Shown: positions 8,157-15,383, counted from the stretch's first letter. The stretch is DNA of 45,109 nucleotides from Candidatus Babeliales bacterium (GCA_035455925.1 DATIEE010000025.1:1-45109), one strand, 5' to 3'. A program made the numbers and translations. The notes: generated from the letters alone by a model not told the origin.

Positions 8157-8303
8157 AGTTCTGTTCAATATGATGAAATACAATTTAATGCCATGACTAC
8201 TGAATTTTGGTTCTAGTATAGACCTAAAAGTAATTTACTTTCAAAAGATCCATATTATCTTCTGATGCCTAGCAATTTATATGATGCATATGTTGAGCAT
8301 TAA
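8157..8303 (+). pseudogene. Possible decayed reading frame
   Basis: A 49-codon plus-strand frame with one in-frame TAG encodes QYDEIQFNAMTTEFWF, stop, then KSNLLSKDPYYLLMPSNLYD. Residue composition looks protein-like but there is no start codon or ribosome binding site, and I recognise no family. Chance cannot be excluded at this length. Confidence 0.2.
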
Positions 8304-8382
8304 TTTTTTTATTTGTTTGTAAAATACCCTCCTTGCTGAGGATATTACTTTATACGCAGTTGATACTATTTTATATATAGTT

Positions 8383-8526
8383 CTAGAAATATTCGTTAAA
8401 AATATCTTCCCATTCTTTTATATTTTTTTTAGTAGTCGGATGGTGTTTTAAGATGGTGTGAAATGCTATTTGATATATTACAACAATTACCATTCCTGCT
8501 ACTAAATTATGTCCAAATTGAGTCAT
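8383..8526 (-). CDS. Small single-span membrane protein
   Basis: A 47-residue frame from ATG at 8526 to TAG at 8383, with AGGA about 8 bases upstream of the start. One hydrophobic segment (VAGMVIVVIYQIAFHTIL, about residues 9-26) is followed by a basic loop (KHHPTTKKNIK) and an acidic amphipathic end. It lies about 125 bases after the secreted glycine-rich gene on the same strand. No family is recognised. Support comes from the ribosome binding site and sensible topology only. Confidence 0.45.
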   Translation of the reverse strand: MTQFGHNLVAGMVIVVIYQIAFHTILKHHPTTKKNIKEWEDIFNEYF

Positions 8527-8650
8527 TTTTTTTTCCTGAAATATTTGATTATAGTCAGAACAATATCTTCATTATCCAGACAATAATACTTGAAGAAGTT
8601 GATCAGTAAAAATACTATGAACGCATAAAATACTTGCGTATACCAAGGGA

Positions 8651-9187
8651 TCATACAGGCCCTGTAGCTACTCCAAGAGCAATACCACCTGCTACTGCTC
8701 CAGCCATACTTGCCGCTTCAATTGGTACTGCAAGGCATCCTTCTAAAGCAAGGACTGTTACTGGATATAATGGCCCTGTAAGTACTCCAACTATTTGGAT
8801 AGCTCCGTGTCCTACCACATATACAGCAGCTTTACCTAGGAAAGCTCCAATACTTGCACCAAGTACACCACCACCTGGAAGACGTTTGTTAGCATTAAGT
8901 GAATAACTACCATCACTCCTTTCATTAAGTGATAAATAACCACCATTTGCGAGAAATTCTTTTAATTGTTCTTTATCAATTTTACGAACTTCTTTGTCTA
9001 CAAAACAGCTTTTAATAGGATATTTTATGTGATTATTTTTAACATAAAAATCTTTTTGATTATGATAAATCTTAACATCACCTAATCGTTGAGGAATAAA
9101 CGTTGAGTTTGGTTTATACGTTTCTAATTCCATAGAAAAGATTGATAGAGTAAATAATGAAAATGAAATTGCTATTATTTTTTTCAT
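8651..9187 (-). CDS. Secreted protein with glycine-rich hydrophobic C-terminus
   Basis: A 178-residue protein. Residues 1-18 form a signal peptide (KKII then a Phe/Leu/Ser core). The middle (20-105) is polar and basic, rich in Lys/Asn/Tyr. From about residue 105 to the end it is almost wholly small and hydrophobic, with repeated Gly/Ala patterns (GASIGAFLG, AGAVAGGIALGVATG) like glycine-zipper or pore-forming segments. It ends in TGA, rare in this window. I do not recognise a family. A membrane-inserting secreted protein is a reasonable inference. It sits in the debris between two toxin remnants, with an insertion-sequence end immediately upstream (9192). Confidence 0.6.
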   Translation of the reverse strand: MKKIIAISFSLFTLSIFSMELETYKPNSTFIPQRLGDVKIYHNQKDFYVKNNHIKYPIKSCFVDKEVRKIDKEQLKEFLANGGYLSLNERSDGSYSLNANKRLPGGGVLGASIGAFLGKAAVYVVGHGAIQIVGVLTGPLYPVTVLALEGCLAVPIEAASMAGAVAGGIALGVATGPV

Positions 9188-9191
9188 AAAA

Positions 9192-9584
9192 TCCTAGGCT
9201 CTGTTGACTTTTTAAAAATAAGAATTTGAGATGTGGATAGTACCTTCTGAAAAGGATAAATTTAACTATCTTAAGGGTACTATCATGGAAAAAGAGTATA
9301 TCACAGAAATAACTTGGATCAAAATTTTAAAATTTTTAAAAAGTAAGAATAATATCTATATTGACCAAGTGGATAATTGTAAAAATTTTGTAGAATCAAT
9401 CTACTGAATGATGCGATAAGGAGCACAGTGGAGAGAACTTCCTAAACGCTATGGCCTTTGGAATAGTGCATTTAAAAGATTCAATAGATGGAGCAAAAAA
9501 AATATTTGGATTGATCTCATGGCACATTTTATAGATCCTGATTTAGAATACTTAAGTATCGATCATTGCAGTATCCCATGGTGA
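9192..9584 (+). mobile_element. Remnant of an IS5-like insertion sequence (left part)
   Basis: The segment begins GGCTCTGTTGAC, which looks like an IS terminal repeat, followed by a 9-bp inverted repeat (9236-9244 with 9276-9284) just upstream of a broken transposase start. The transposase reading ends at 9584 without the catalytic half, and no matching right-hand terminal repeat is seen before the next gene. So this is a truncated, inactive element. The family assignment rests on the transposase N-terminal region. Confidence 0.5.
9285..9584 (+). pseudogene. Broken IS5-family-type transposase, N-terminal third
   Basis: From ATG 9285 one frame runs 99 codons with two internal stops, TGA at 9405 and TAA at 9417. 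Ignoring them gives the pattern MMRxGAQWRELPKRYGLWNS followed by FKRFNRWSKKNIW and SIDHCSIP. This is typical of the DUF4096-like N-terminal region of IS5/IS4-type DDE transposases (WRxLP, YGxWxTVYxRFxRW). TGA replaces an expected Trp, and TAA sits where a Tyr is common before GAQW. The DDE catalytic region is missing. It cannot make an active enzyme. Confidence 0.65.
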
Positions 9585-9599
9585 AATTAATGATGTACT

Positions 9600-9932
9600 T
9601 TAAAATGAATATTCTCCACTTTTTATTTTTGGGAAATAATATTTTTTTGCTTCTTCGAAATTGTCAAAGTCATGTACAAAACGATCTAAGCAAACAGGTA
9701 TTCCGATGTTATATTTGTACACTAAACATGCTAGTGTCTCTTGAATTATATCTAATATTTCAAAATAATCATTTGCTTCTGTCATTGTTTTGCATTCTTT
9801 TATCCTTGTAAAAATATAAGCAATTTTTTGGCTTAAGAGTGGAAGGCTCATCTCTAATTTTTCAGCTATCTGACGTAAACTGCTTAATTCCATTTTTATT
9901 TCTTGAATATTGATGAAAGGATCATAAATCAT
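9600..9932 (-). CDS. Small helical protein next to a broken toxin tip, candidate immunity gene
   Basis: A 110-residue soluble, mostly helical protein with no signal peptide, intact from ATG 9932 to TAA 9600. It begins 3 bases after the stop of a toxin-tip remnant and in the same frame, which points to coupling. Its organisation recalls the B genes at 1.1-2.1 kb: helical, about 108-110 residues, with CLDRFVHDF near the C-terminus where B has LLDKFVCNY. That similarity is weak and may be chance. It is the natural candidate for the immunity gene of the neighbouring tip. It lies just beyond the truncated insertion element. Confidence 0.6.
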   Translation of the reverse strand: MIYDPFINIQEIKMELSSLRQIAEKLEMSLPLLSQKIAYIFTRIKECKTMTEANDYFEILDIIQETLACLVYKYNIGIPVCLDRFVHDFDNFEEAKKYYFPKIKSGEYSF

Positions 9933-9935
9933 ATT

Positions 9936-10451
9936 TTATTTTAAATTTTTTAATTGTTGAACATGGCTTACTATTTTAGTTGTTGGATTATAAATCATTT
10001 CCCAACCTTCTGCAAAATATTTAAAAAATCCTGGAATTTTTTCTGGATCAGGAATTACTTGTACAACATTATCAAGTATAGCTTGAGCAATTAATGATGG
10101 AGCTTCTCTTCCAGTATTTCAAAGACGATTATAATAAAATTTTGTAAATTTAAAACCATTCACTTCATAATAACCGTTTTTTAATATTGCAGTAGAAGTT
10201 TGATTGGTTGAGGACTGAATTTTAGCTACATTGTTGTCAATATTGTTTTTTAATTTTGATGCAGTAGTTTCAGATGCTTTAAGTTTATTTGATTGTGCAG
10301 TAGCTTTAAACAACAATCCTTCTGGTGTTGCAAAATATTCTTGAGGATTAAGCAAAGAATTATTTTTAACAAAACTGATACTTTTTTGTTTAATGGTATT
10401 ACAGAATTTCCCTAATTCATCTAATCGGAATTGAGAGCTGCAGAAAATCAA
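9936..10451 (-). pseudogene. Truncated polymorphic-toxin tip with in-frame TGA
   Basis: A single 172-codon frame, interrupted only by TGA at 10119-10121, encodes a pre-toxin segment (NPQEYFATPEGLLFKATA) and a tip. The tip reads NGYYEVNGFKFTKFYYNRL, stop, NTGREAPSLIAQAIL, and later GFFKYFAEGWEMIYNPTTK. I recall tips of this NGxxF...LW.TGRxAPSL...GWEMxYNP type from polymorphic toxins; the stop lies where Trp is expected. The 5' end is lost: the frame begins at a junction with a DUF2695-like fragment on the other strand. No signal peptide or long body is present. The gene for a candidate immunity protein follows at once. Inactive unless the TGA is read through. Confidence 0.6.
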
Positions 10452-10610
10452 AAATTTTATGAAGATTTGTCTATATCTAAAGAAAATTTTGAGACGTTAT
10501 TTTACTATCTTGATGAAAAACTTCAAGAACATGGATGCCAAGATACTAGAAAGTTTACACTTCAATTTTTAACCGATCATGCAATTAATCCTAGCTCATT
10601 ATTAACATGG
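10431..10610 (+). pseudogene. DUF2695-like fragment fused to foreign sequence
   Basis: From a possible TTG at 10431 the frame encodes ENFETLFYYLDEKLQEHGC followed by KFTLQFLTDH and NPSSLLTWL. This resembles the front part of DUF2695 proteins, which have a CxHTxxxTxxFL helix and then a WLxxxGGYCDCE ending. The GGYCDCE ending is missing. After about 10610 the frame enters sequence that makes better sense on the minus strand (a RelE/HigB-like fragment), though it happens to stay open to 10718. Both ends seem to be recombination junctions. The family call is from memory of the pattern. Confidence 0.4.
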
Positions 10611-10612
10611 TT

Positions 10613-10716
10613 GGTGGCAATCTCCAAGGTTATCAATATAATTCGTGCTAACCAGGAAATAGCACGAATTGGTTTATCAAGGTCTTTTAGCCATGCTTCA
10701 AATGGTACTTTACATT
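10613..10716 (-). pseudogene. Fragment of a RelE/HigB-type (Gp49-like) toxin gene
   Basis: Read on the minus strand, 10714 downwards encodes KVPFEAWLKDLDKPIRAISW and then LARI. One frame over it continues DNLGDCHQP. HigB/Gp49-type toxins have the order FxxWLxxLKDxxxRAxIxARLxRxxxGNxGDxKPxG, so this looks like their N-terminal half with one frameshift. There is a stop just upstream and no start codon, and the catalytic C-terminal part is absent. It overlaps the plus-strand extension of the DUF2695-like frame, which is then probably a chance open frame. Confidence 0.45.
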
Positions 10717-10735
10717 AACAAATATACTTACTAAA

Positions 10736-10768
10736 AAAAGGAAGTGATTTTAAAAATCACTTCCTTTT
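10736..10768. terminator. Bidirectional terminator hairpin
   Basis: A perfect 15-bp stem (10736-10750 with 10754-10768) has a 3-base loop. The stem ends in AAAA on one side and TTTT on the other, so it can work in both directions. On the minus strand it lies just beyond the rpsR stop and would end the rpsF-rpsR transcript. Confidence 0.8.
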
Positions 10769-10797
10769 GATCAATACAAAATAGTACTTAATAGTAC

Positions 10798-11085
10798 TTA
10801 GAATGCTGTCCCTAGATATGGTAGTAATGCCATAACGCGAGATTTTCTTATTTCCTGAGAAATGGTGCGTTGATGGCGTGCGCATGCACCTGAAATACGA
10901 GAAGGTAATATTTTACCTCGTTCTGTTAAAAAACTTTTGAGAAATGTAGAGTTTTTATAGTCAATACCATACACTTGTTCTTTATCAGAGCAAAAGCGAC
11001 ACATTTTTGGACGATTACCGTTATTGCGACGTGAACGTTTTTTGACGAGTCGTGCGCTGATTTTTAATTTAATTTTTTTAGTCAT
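10798..11085 (-). CDS. rpsR: 30S ribosomal protein bS18
   Basis: A 95-residue basic protein. The core matches bS18: CRFCSDKEQV, YKNSTFLKSFLTERGKILP, then RISGACARHQRTISQEIRKS and RVMALLPY. bS18 binds 16S rRNA in the platform of the small subunit together with bS6, which is encoded directly upstream. The N-terminal 25 residues are a Lys/Arg-rich extension. AAGGA lies 8 bases before the ATG. The usual ssb gene between rpsF and rpsR is absent; the two are separated by 36 bases. A terminator follows at 10736-10768. Confidence 0.95.
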   Translation of the reverse strand: MTKKIKLKISARLVKKRSRRNNGNRPKMCRFCSDKEQVYGIDYKNSTFLKSFLTERGKILPSRISGACARHQRTISQEIRKSRVMALLPYLGTAF

Positions 11086-11121
11086 GTGGTAAATCCTTGC
11101 ATATTAATTTTTATGTATTTA

Positions 11122-11556
11122 TTAATCTTCATCCATATTATCTCTATCATCCATAGAGAAAAAATGAGATGATTTATGATCTCGTGATAAGCTTTCACTT
11201 TCACGCGTTGGCGCTTCTTCAAGAGAGCGAGGTCTTTGATATGTAAGGGGATGTTTTGGATTAAGGACTGAAATCATGTCTCTCATGATCACATTGTTGA
11301 GCTTTACTTTAAGTAAAGTTTTCATGTCATTAATAAGGGTTGTTCCTTGTGGAACTTCAAAACGCATGAGAAAAAATATACCATATTCATTCTTATTGAT
11401 CTCATATGCGAGTCGATATTTTCCCCAACGTTCAAATGAAATGGTAGAACCTGTGCCAGCTTTGATTGTTTTATCAAGCTGAGTTTCAAGGTATTTTACT
11501 TCGTCGCCGGTAATTTCCGGTACGGTAAGTAATAAAGCCTCATACTGTCGCAACAT
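11122..11556 (-). CDS. rpsF: 30S ribosomal protein bS6
   Basis: A 144-residue protein. The first about 95 residues are a typical bS6 fold: LRQYEALLLTVPEI, WGKYRLAYEINKNEYGIFFLM and the VKLNNVIMRDM strand-helix. The remaining 45 residues form an acidic, Ser/Glu/Asp-rich tail ending DNMDED, as seen in many bS6 proteins. It partners bS18 on the 30S platform. AAAGG sits 7 bases before the ATG. It is the first gene of a two-gene operon, with a -10-like TATAAT about 30 bases upstream of the start. Confidence 0.93.
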   Translation of the reverse strand: MLRQYEALLLTVPEITGDEVKYLETQLDKTIKAGTGSTISFERWGKYRLAYEINKNEYGIFFLMRFEVPQGTTLINDMKTLLKVKLNNVIMRDMISVLNPKHPLTYQRPRSLEEAPTRESESLSRDHKSSHFFSMDDRDNMDED

Positions 11557-11585
11557 AAATAGACCTTTATATTAAATGGAAGTTA

Positions 11586-11591
11586 ATTATA
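11586..11591 (-). promoter_or_regulatory. Possible -10 box of the rpsF operon
   Basis: TATAAT on the minus strand, 30 bases upstream of the rpsF start. No good -35 box is seen at the right spacing (CGATTT at best). In such AT-rich DNA this match could arise by chance. Confidence 0.3.
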
Positions 11592-11665
11592 TAACTATAA
11601 AGCTGATTAAATCGCTTTATTGAGTAAAAATAAGATGATACTTATAAAACCCTCTATAATAGAGA

Positions 11666-11703
11666 ATAGCAGAAACAGTGAAAAATACCACTGTTTCTGC
11701 TAT
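11666..11703. terminator. Strong hairpin between the GMC gene and rpsF
   Basis: A perfect 15-bp stem (11666-11680 with 11689-11703) with an 8-base loop lies 30 bases beyond the stop of the GMC oxidoreductase. There is no clear T-run on the minus-strand exit side, so it may be a weak terminator or an RNA end-stabilising hairpin rather than a classic intrinsic terminator. Confidence 0.55.
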
Positions 11704-11733
11704 CAGTAAATAAAAAGTCAATAAAAAATAGAA

Positions 11734-13506
11734 TTATAAAGCAGGTGGTACTGGTACCCCCAATATTTTTGCTGCATTAAGACCTATTACATATGCTCCA
11801 TAAGCTGTATTTCCATCTTCGATAACTGGTTCTATGCTACAATCTGCGACCATTAGATGTTTGACACCAAATACGCGTAAATTTGAATCAACTACCCCAT
11901 TTTCTATGGAATCTGCCATACGTGCTGTGCCAACATTGTGATATGCTATTGCTCCATTAACAGTAAGCGCTTTAGAATAATCTAAGAGTAGTGAATCATC
12001 TACCGCTGGGCCGTATGGTGCGGGAAATAATTCTGGAGCAGGAAAGATAAGATCTGCTCCGAGGCTGAGAGCCACATTTTTTATTATTTTTAGTGCAGCA
12101 ACCGCTAAATACGAGTCTGTTCCTGGTTGGGTTACTGGTCCATCAGAAAAAAAATTTAAATTTATTCTTGGATAAACTGTTGGATCTGTTGATACTATTT
12201 CCACAGTTCCTTGGCTGTGCGGTTGTATCATTAAAGCTTCCAGACTTGCAGTAGTTGCGCTGGCATTAAAACCTGTGAGTTGAATACGGCGAACGCCATC
12301 AGCAGGCATTCCAGCTGCAGGAACTACTGGATTATGGCCATCAATAAATCCTTGTAAAAAAGGAAAAGCGCTTGTTGTTGCTGTCATAGTAGTATTTGGG
12401 CCATAGTGATTAAATAAATGAGCACCAACATGTGGATTATCTACAATCACTTCAATGCCTAAATTATCGAGTAATGCTTGTGGGCCTATTCCTGATCTTT
12501 GTAAAATTGCAGAAGTTTGGTTAGATCCAGCTGAGAGAATGATCATTTTTTTTGCATACGCTGTAGATCTTGTTGATTGTGTATTATTAGCGGAAATATA
12601 ATCTACGCCAATAGCTTTTTTATTTTTAAAAATAACGCGATCTACCAATGATTTTGACTTTATATTTAATTTTCTACCATTGAGTCCTTTTCCGTTAGCA
12701 TCAACTATTTCACCAACGGGATGAAAGTCAAGCGCAGAAAAACTTCTTTCGCTATTTGGCCCGGTTGTAATCCATTGTTGATGAGCAGAGATCCCAACAT
12801 TGCCTAAGCTTGGGTCATTGTAGTCTGAAATTATACTTGTACCTGAACCAATAGAAACGCCTTGAGCAAATCGATCGTTATTTACTGGAAGCGCTTGTGT
12901 TATAGAAAGTGGTCCACCGAAACCACGTTGTGCAGGATTAGCAATAGTTCCTGTTGGACTATAATTTTCCATTGCTTTCATTAAGGGAAGTAAGCTTGCA
13001 TATGACCACTGAGGATCATTGGTTAATAAGGACCATTGGTTGTATACAAGTGGAGTTCCTCGCACAGCAAATAATCCATTGTGTGCGCTAGATCCACCCC
13101 ACATTCTTCCATCTGTATAGATAAAAATATCTAGGTTTTTTCCAAAAGGGGCTAAGTGCAAAGGAACTGAGTAATTAATTGCATAGAGTGGATCGTAAGC
13201 TAAGGGTTCAAGAAATTCAAAAACATTTGGACTTAAAACTACAGGATCAGCTGTTCGATTTTCGCCCCACTCTAATACAAGAACAGAAGATTTATTGCCA
13301 TCTGAAAGTTTACGAGCTAATATAGCGCCTGCTGTGCCATCTCCAACAATAATATAATCATATTCTTTTTTATGTTTTCGATAGTGAGAATGTGTTTTGG
13401 TTTCATCAGTTTGATAGTGAGGACGTATAGGGTCTTGCTCAGCAATGATTTGTGATAATGAAACAATTGAACATATGAGTATATGATGTATTATTTTTAA
13501 CTTCAT
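11734..13506 (-). CDS. Secreted GMC-family FAD oxidoreductase
   Basis: A 590-residue glucose-methanol-choline oxidoreductase. The FAD dinucleotide motif VGDGTAGAILARKL lies at 54-67. The GMC signature GRMWGGSSAHNGL follows about 75 residues later. The C-terminal active-site region has AYHNVGTARM with the catalytic His, then DGNTAYGAYVIG with Asn at the second position. Residues 1-22 are a signal peptide (ending IIAEQ). Such enzymes oxidise alcohols; the substrate (choline, sugar or sterol type) cannot be read from the sequence. Export of a FAD enzyme suggests Tat-independent folding outside, or action on host substrates. AAGGAAGA precedes the ATG. It stands alone between two hairpins, so it is probably monocistronic. 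Confidence 0.88.
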   Translation of the reverse strand: MKLKIIHHILICSIVSLSQIIAEQDPIRPHYQTDETKTHSHYRKHKKEYDYIIVGDGTAGAILARKLSDGNKSSVLVLEWGENRTADPVVLSPNVFEFLEPLAYDPLYAINYSVPLHLAPFGKNLDIFIYTDGRMWGGSSAHNGLFAVRGTPLVYNQWSLLTNDPQWSYASLLPLMKAMENYSPTGTIANPAQRGFGGPLSITQALPVNNDRFAQGVSIGSGTSIISDYNDPSLGNVGISAHQQWITTGPNSERSFSALDFHPVGEIVDANGKGLNGRKLNIKSKSLVDRVIFKNKKAIGVDYISANNTQSTRSTAYAKKMIILSAGSNQTSAILQRSGIGPQALLDNLGIEVIVDNPHVGAHLFNHYGPNTTMTATTSAFPFLQGFIDGHNPVVPAAGMPADGVRRIQLTGFNASATTASLEALMIQPHSQGTVEIVSTDPTVYPRINLNFFSDGPVTQPGTDSYLAVAALKIIKNVALSLGADLIFPAPELFPAPYGPAVDDSLLLDYSKALTVNGAIAYHNVGTARMADSIENGVVDSNLRVFGVKHLMVADCSIEPVIEDGNTAYGAYVIGLNAAKILGVPVPPAL

Positions 13507-13645
13507 ACAATCTTCCTTTTTATAAAAACTATAAGCTACTTTTATGAAACATAAAAAACTTATTTATGAAAAGCAATCGTAATTAATATGAAAAGAAAAA
13601 GAGTTGTGTTATAGGCATATTAATAGAGAGTTAGATGTGCAGATA

Positions 13646-13687
13646 AAAAGGCAAGATTTCTAGTTTAAATTAGAAATCTTGCCTTTT
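13646..13687. terminator. Intrinsic terminator after the S24-type repressor gene
   Basis: A perfect 17-bp stem (13646-13662 with 13671-13687) and an 8-base loop. On the minus strand it is followed by TTTTT and lies 28 bases beyond the repressor stop. The opposite side also ends in TTTT, so it may act in both directions. Confidence 0.85.
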
Positions 13688-13714
13688 ATTGTTTTTAAAT
13701 ATTAATTTTATTAT

Positions 13715-14392
13715 TTATGCAAACTTTTGAATGCGTTGAATTATACGGCCAATAATTCTGAAATGATCTTTACCGCGAATCAATGCTATAGGAGGTTGCT
13801 TATGATTAACTGATTCAAGAACAATAAAATCTTCAGTGTATGTTACTTGCATCACTGCTTTTACTGGAGTATCATTACCAAATTCAACAGCAGCAATATC
13901 ACCTGAACGAGTCCAAACTTCTGGAGAAACAATTAGATAATCTCCTTTTACAAATGTTGGTGACATTGTATTATTTTCAACACAAAGAGCAAACATTGCA
14001 TTATCTGCTGAGTTAAATACAGGGACAAAAATGTCCTTATATCCGGTGGTGACTTGCATAAGTTGATTGTTGTAAGGGGATGGATTTGATGGTATTTCTC
14101 CAACCACTGGAACAACTTTAACTTGTAATTCAAGATCAGATTGTTCAGGCATGCTGACATTTTTATCAATGTCGTCTGTTCTTTGACGATGTTCTGCAAA
14201 TAAGTCAATTGGGCTAATTTCAAAAGCTTGAGATAATTTTCTCAGGGAATCTTCATTCCAACGACGCGTGCCATTTTTGATATGGGTTAAATAACTTTCA
14301 GACATACCCGTTTTTTCTGCCAAAATCTTTGTTGTCCAGCCTTTTTCTCTTAAAAGTTCTTTAACACGTAATTGTGTTGATATTGAAATCAT
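13715..14392 (-). CDS. XRE/S24 LexA-like transcriptional repressor, catalytic Ser replaced
   Basis: A 225-residue protein. Residues 6-64 form an XRE helix-turn-helix (TKILAEKTGMSESYLTHIKN). Residues 120-222 form an S24/LexA-type domain. In this family a Ser in a (D/G/N)SMxPT motif and a Lys do self-cleavage or act as a sensor after DNA damage. Here the motif is ENNTMSPTFVKGD, with T142 where Ser is expected. The Lys is kept (VKAVM, K178). A Thr nucleophile is rare, so the protein may be a non-cleavable repressor. The cleavage-site region (around 90-102, VPVVGEIP) has no Ala-Gly pair. The gene ends at a strong terminator and is divergent from the HAS-barrel gene; the 376-base gap between them may hold its operator. 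Confidence 0.85.
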   Translation of the reverse strand: MISISTQLRVKELLREKGWTTKILAEKTGMSESYLTHIKNGTRRWNEDSLRKLSQAFEISPIDLFAEHRQRTDDIDKNVSMPEQSDLELQVKVVPVVGEIPSNPSPYNNQLMQVTTGYKDIFVPVFNSADNAMFALCVENNTMSPTFVKGDYLIVSPEVWTRSGDIAAVEFGNDTPVKAVMQVTYTEDFIVLESVNHKQPPIALIRGKDHFRIIGRIIQRIQKFA

Positions 14393-14768
14393 CGTTTATA
14401 TCTCCTTCGAATGTGGTTACACCTAAAATAGTATTATTGAAGCTACTGTATTATTTCTAATTGTACTCCTACTAATGTCTTTGTCAAATGGAAACAAAAG
14501 TTTATAGTAAAAATCAGACAAACAGGCAATATAAAAACAAACTATTTTATAATCTCTTTTATTGTTGCTAAAGTTGCCAAAGATGCCATGATAGGGAAAT
14601 ATCCTCATAATTGCTGATCATAAATTGACAAATAATAAAAAATATGACATGGCAGCGCATACATTAACCATACAAAACTATCATTATTTAATTTCTCATC
14701 GAGTAAGTTTTTCTACCTGGTCTGTTTTAAAGAGGGTAAAAATAAATAATTTTTATGTAGAGGTAGTT
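14393..14768. other. Divergent intergenic region
   Basis: This holds the leaders of the repressor (minus, with AAGGAGATATAAACG before its ATG) and of the HAS-barrel gene (plus). No credible gene is seen: a 61-codon minus frame at 14423-14608 lacks a ribosome binding site and looks like noise. TTGACA at 14625-14630 resembles a -35 box but no -10 lies 16-18 bases downstream. No clear operator palindrome was found by eye. Confidence 0.4.
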
Positions 14769-15383
14769 ATGAATCAGGAAAAATGCTTTGCAGAAGTGAT
14801 TGAAAGCTCTCTAACAAGTTGGCTTGGGCAAAGTTGGACCTGGGATACATTTCCTGAATTTGGTTCATTTGTTGCTATCGAAGGGAAAAAACGAACTGTT
14901 TTTGGTATTGTGCATCATGTGCAAACAGGTTCAATGGACCCAGTTCGGTATCCATTTCCTTATAAAAAGACTGAAGAAGAGTTATTGCAAGAACAGCCTC
15001 AAATTTTTGAATTTTTAAAAACAACATTTGCATGTATTGCAATTGGTTATCAAGAAAAGAAATTAATATCATACCTTATTGCTCCAGAGCCACCTAAAAT
15101 TCATTCATTTATTCTTTGTCCTAGTAATGAGATAAGCAAAATTTTTTTTTCCAGTACCAATTATCTTCATCTTCTTTTTACTCATTCAGCACAAATCTTT
15201 AACATGGATGAATTAATGCTCGCCTTATTAAGGCAGCATATGGAGCTTAATATTCTTACAAAAAACAAAATGAATTCATTTATGCAGACTTATTCATTGT
15301 TGACAGGTAATGATTATCGACGCATTAAACTTTTTTTGCAGCGAGTTGAACATATGCTGGGTGATAGTCAAAGTCTTTTGTGA
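14769..15383 (+). CDS. HAS-barrel domain protein
   Basis: A 204-residue protein. I chose ATG 14769 because AGAGGTAG lies 4 bases upstream; the frame is open further 5' but without a good start. The N-terminal about 90 residues match HAS-barrel proteins (related to the N-terminal barrel of F-type ATPases and HerA): FGSFVAIEGKKRTVFGIVH, then TGSMDPxRxPxPYxKTEEEL and EQPQIFEFLKTTF. The rest is helical with no ATPase motif. In HerA-like proteins the barrel helps assemble the ring; here it stands alone, with unknown function. It is upstream of ftsY on the same strand and ends in TGA. Confidence 0.7.
   Translation: MNQEKCFAEVIESSLTSWLGQSWTWDTFPEFGSFVAIEGKKRTVFGIVHHVQTGSMDPVRYPFPYKKTEEELLQEQPQIFEFLKTTFACIAIGYQEKKLISYLIAPEPPKIHSFILCPSNEISKIFFSSTNYLHLLFTHSAQIFNMDELMLALLRQHMELNILTKNKMNSFMQTYSLLTGNDYRRIKLFLQRVEHMLGDSQSLL

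Larger units (their letters stand above)
7800..8382. other. Long gap with gene debris
   Basis: No intact gene is visible in these 583 bases. The gap holds the leader of the AAA+ operon, the two decayed frames at 7902-8066 and 8157-8303, and an imperfect hairpin near 8074-8090 (AAAGCC pairing with GGCTCTTT) followed by T residues. I saw no tRNA cloverleaf or riboswitch. Confidence 0.5.

Noticed and set aside
7950-10121. TGA at Trp-like positions in the transposase remnant (9405) and toxin tip (10119), and another in the decayed frame at 7902-8066, suggesting TGA read as Trp.
   Set aside because: Intact genes use TGG for Trp, and TGA ends several genes in sensible places (ATGA overlaps at 6435 and 794; stops at 8651 and 15381). 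The remnants also carry TAA, TAG or frameshifts. Mutational decay towards AT explains them.
10640-10670. A perfect 10-bp inverted repeat with an 11-base loop, possible terminator or recombination site.
   Set aside because: No T-run follows on either strand and it lies inside the RelE-like fragment; only one copy was seen.
14423-14608. A 61-codon minus-strand frame.
   Set aside because: No ribosome binding site, unusual composition and no family; lies in the regulatory gap between divergent genes.
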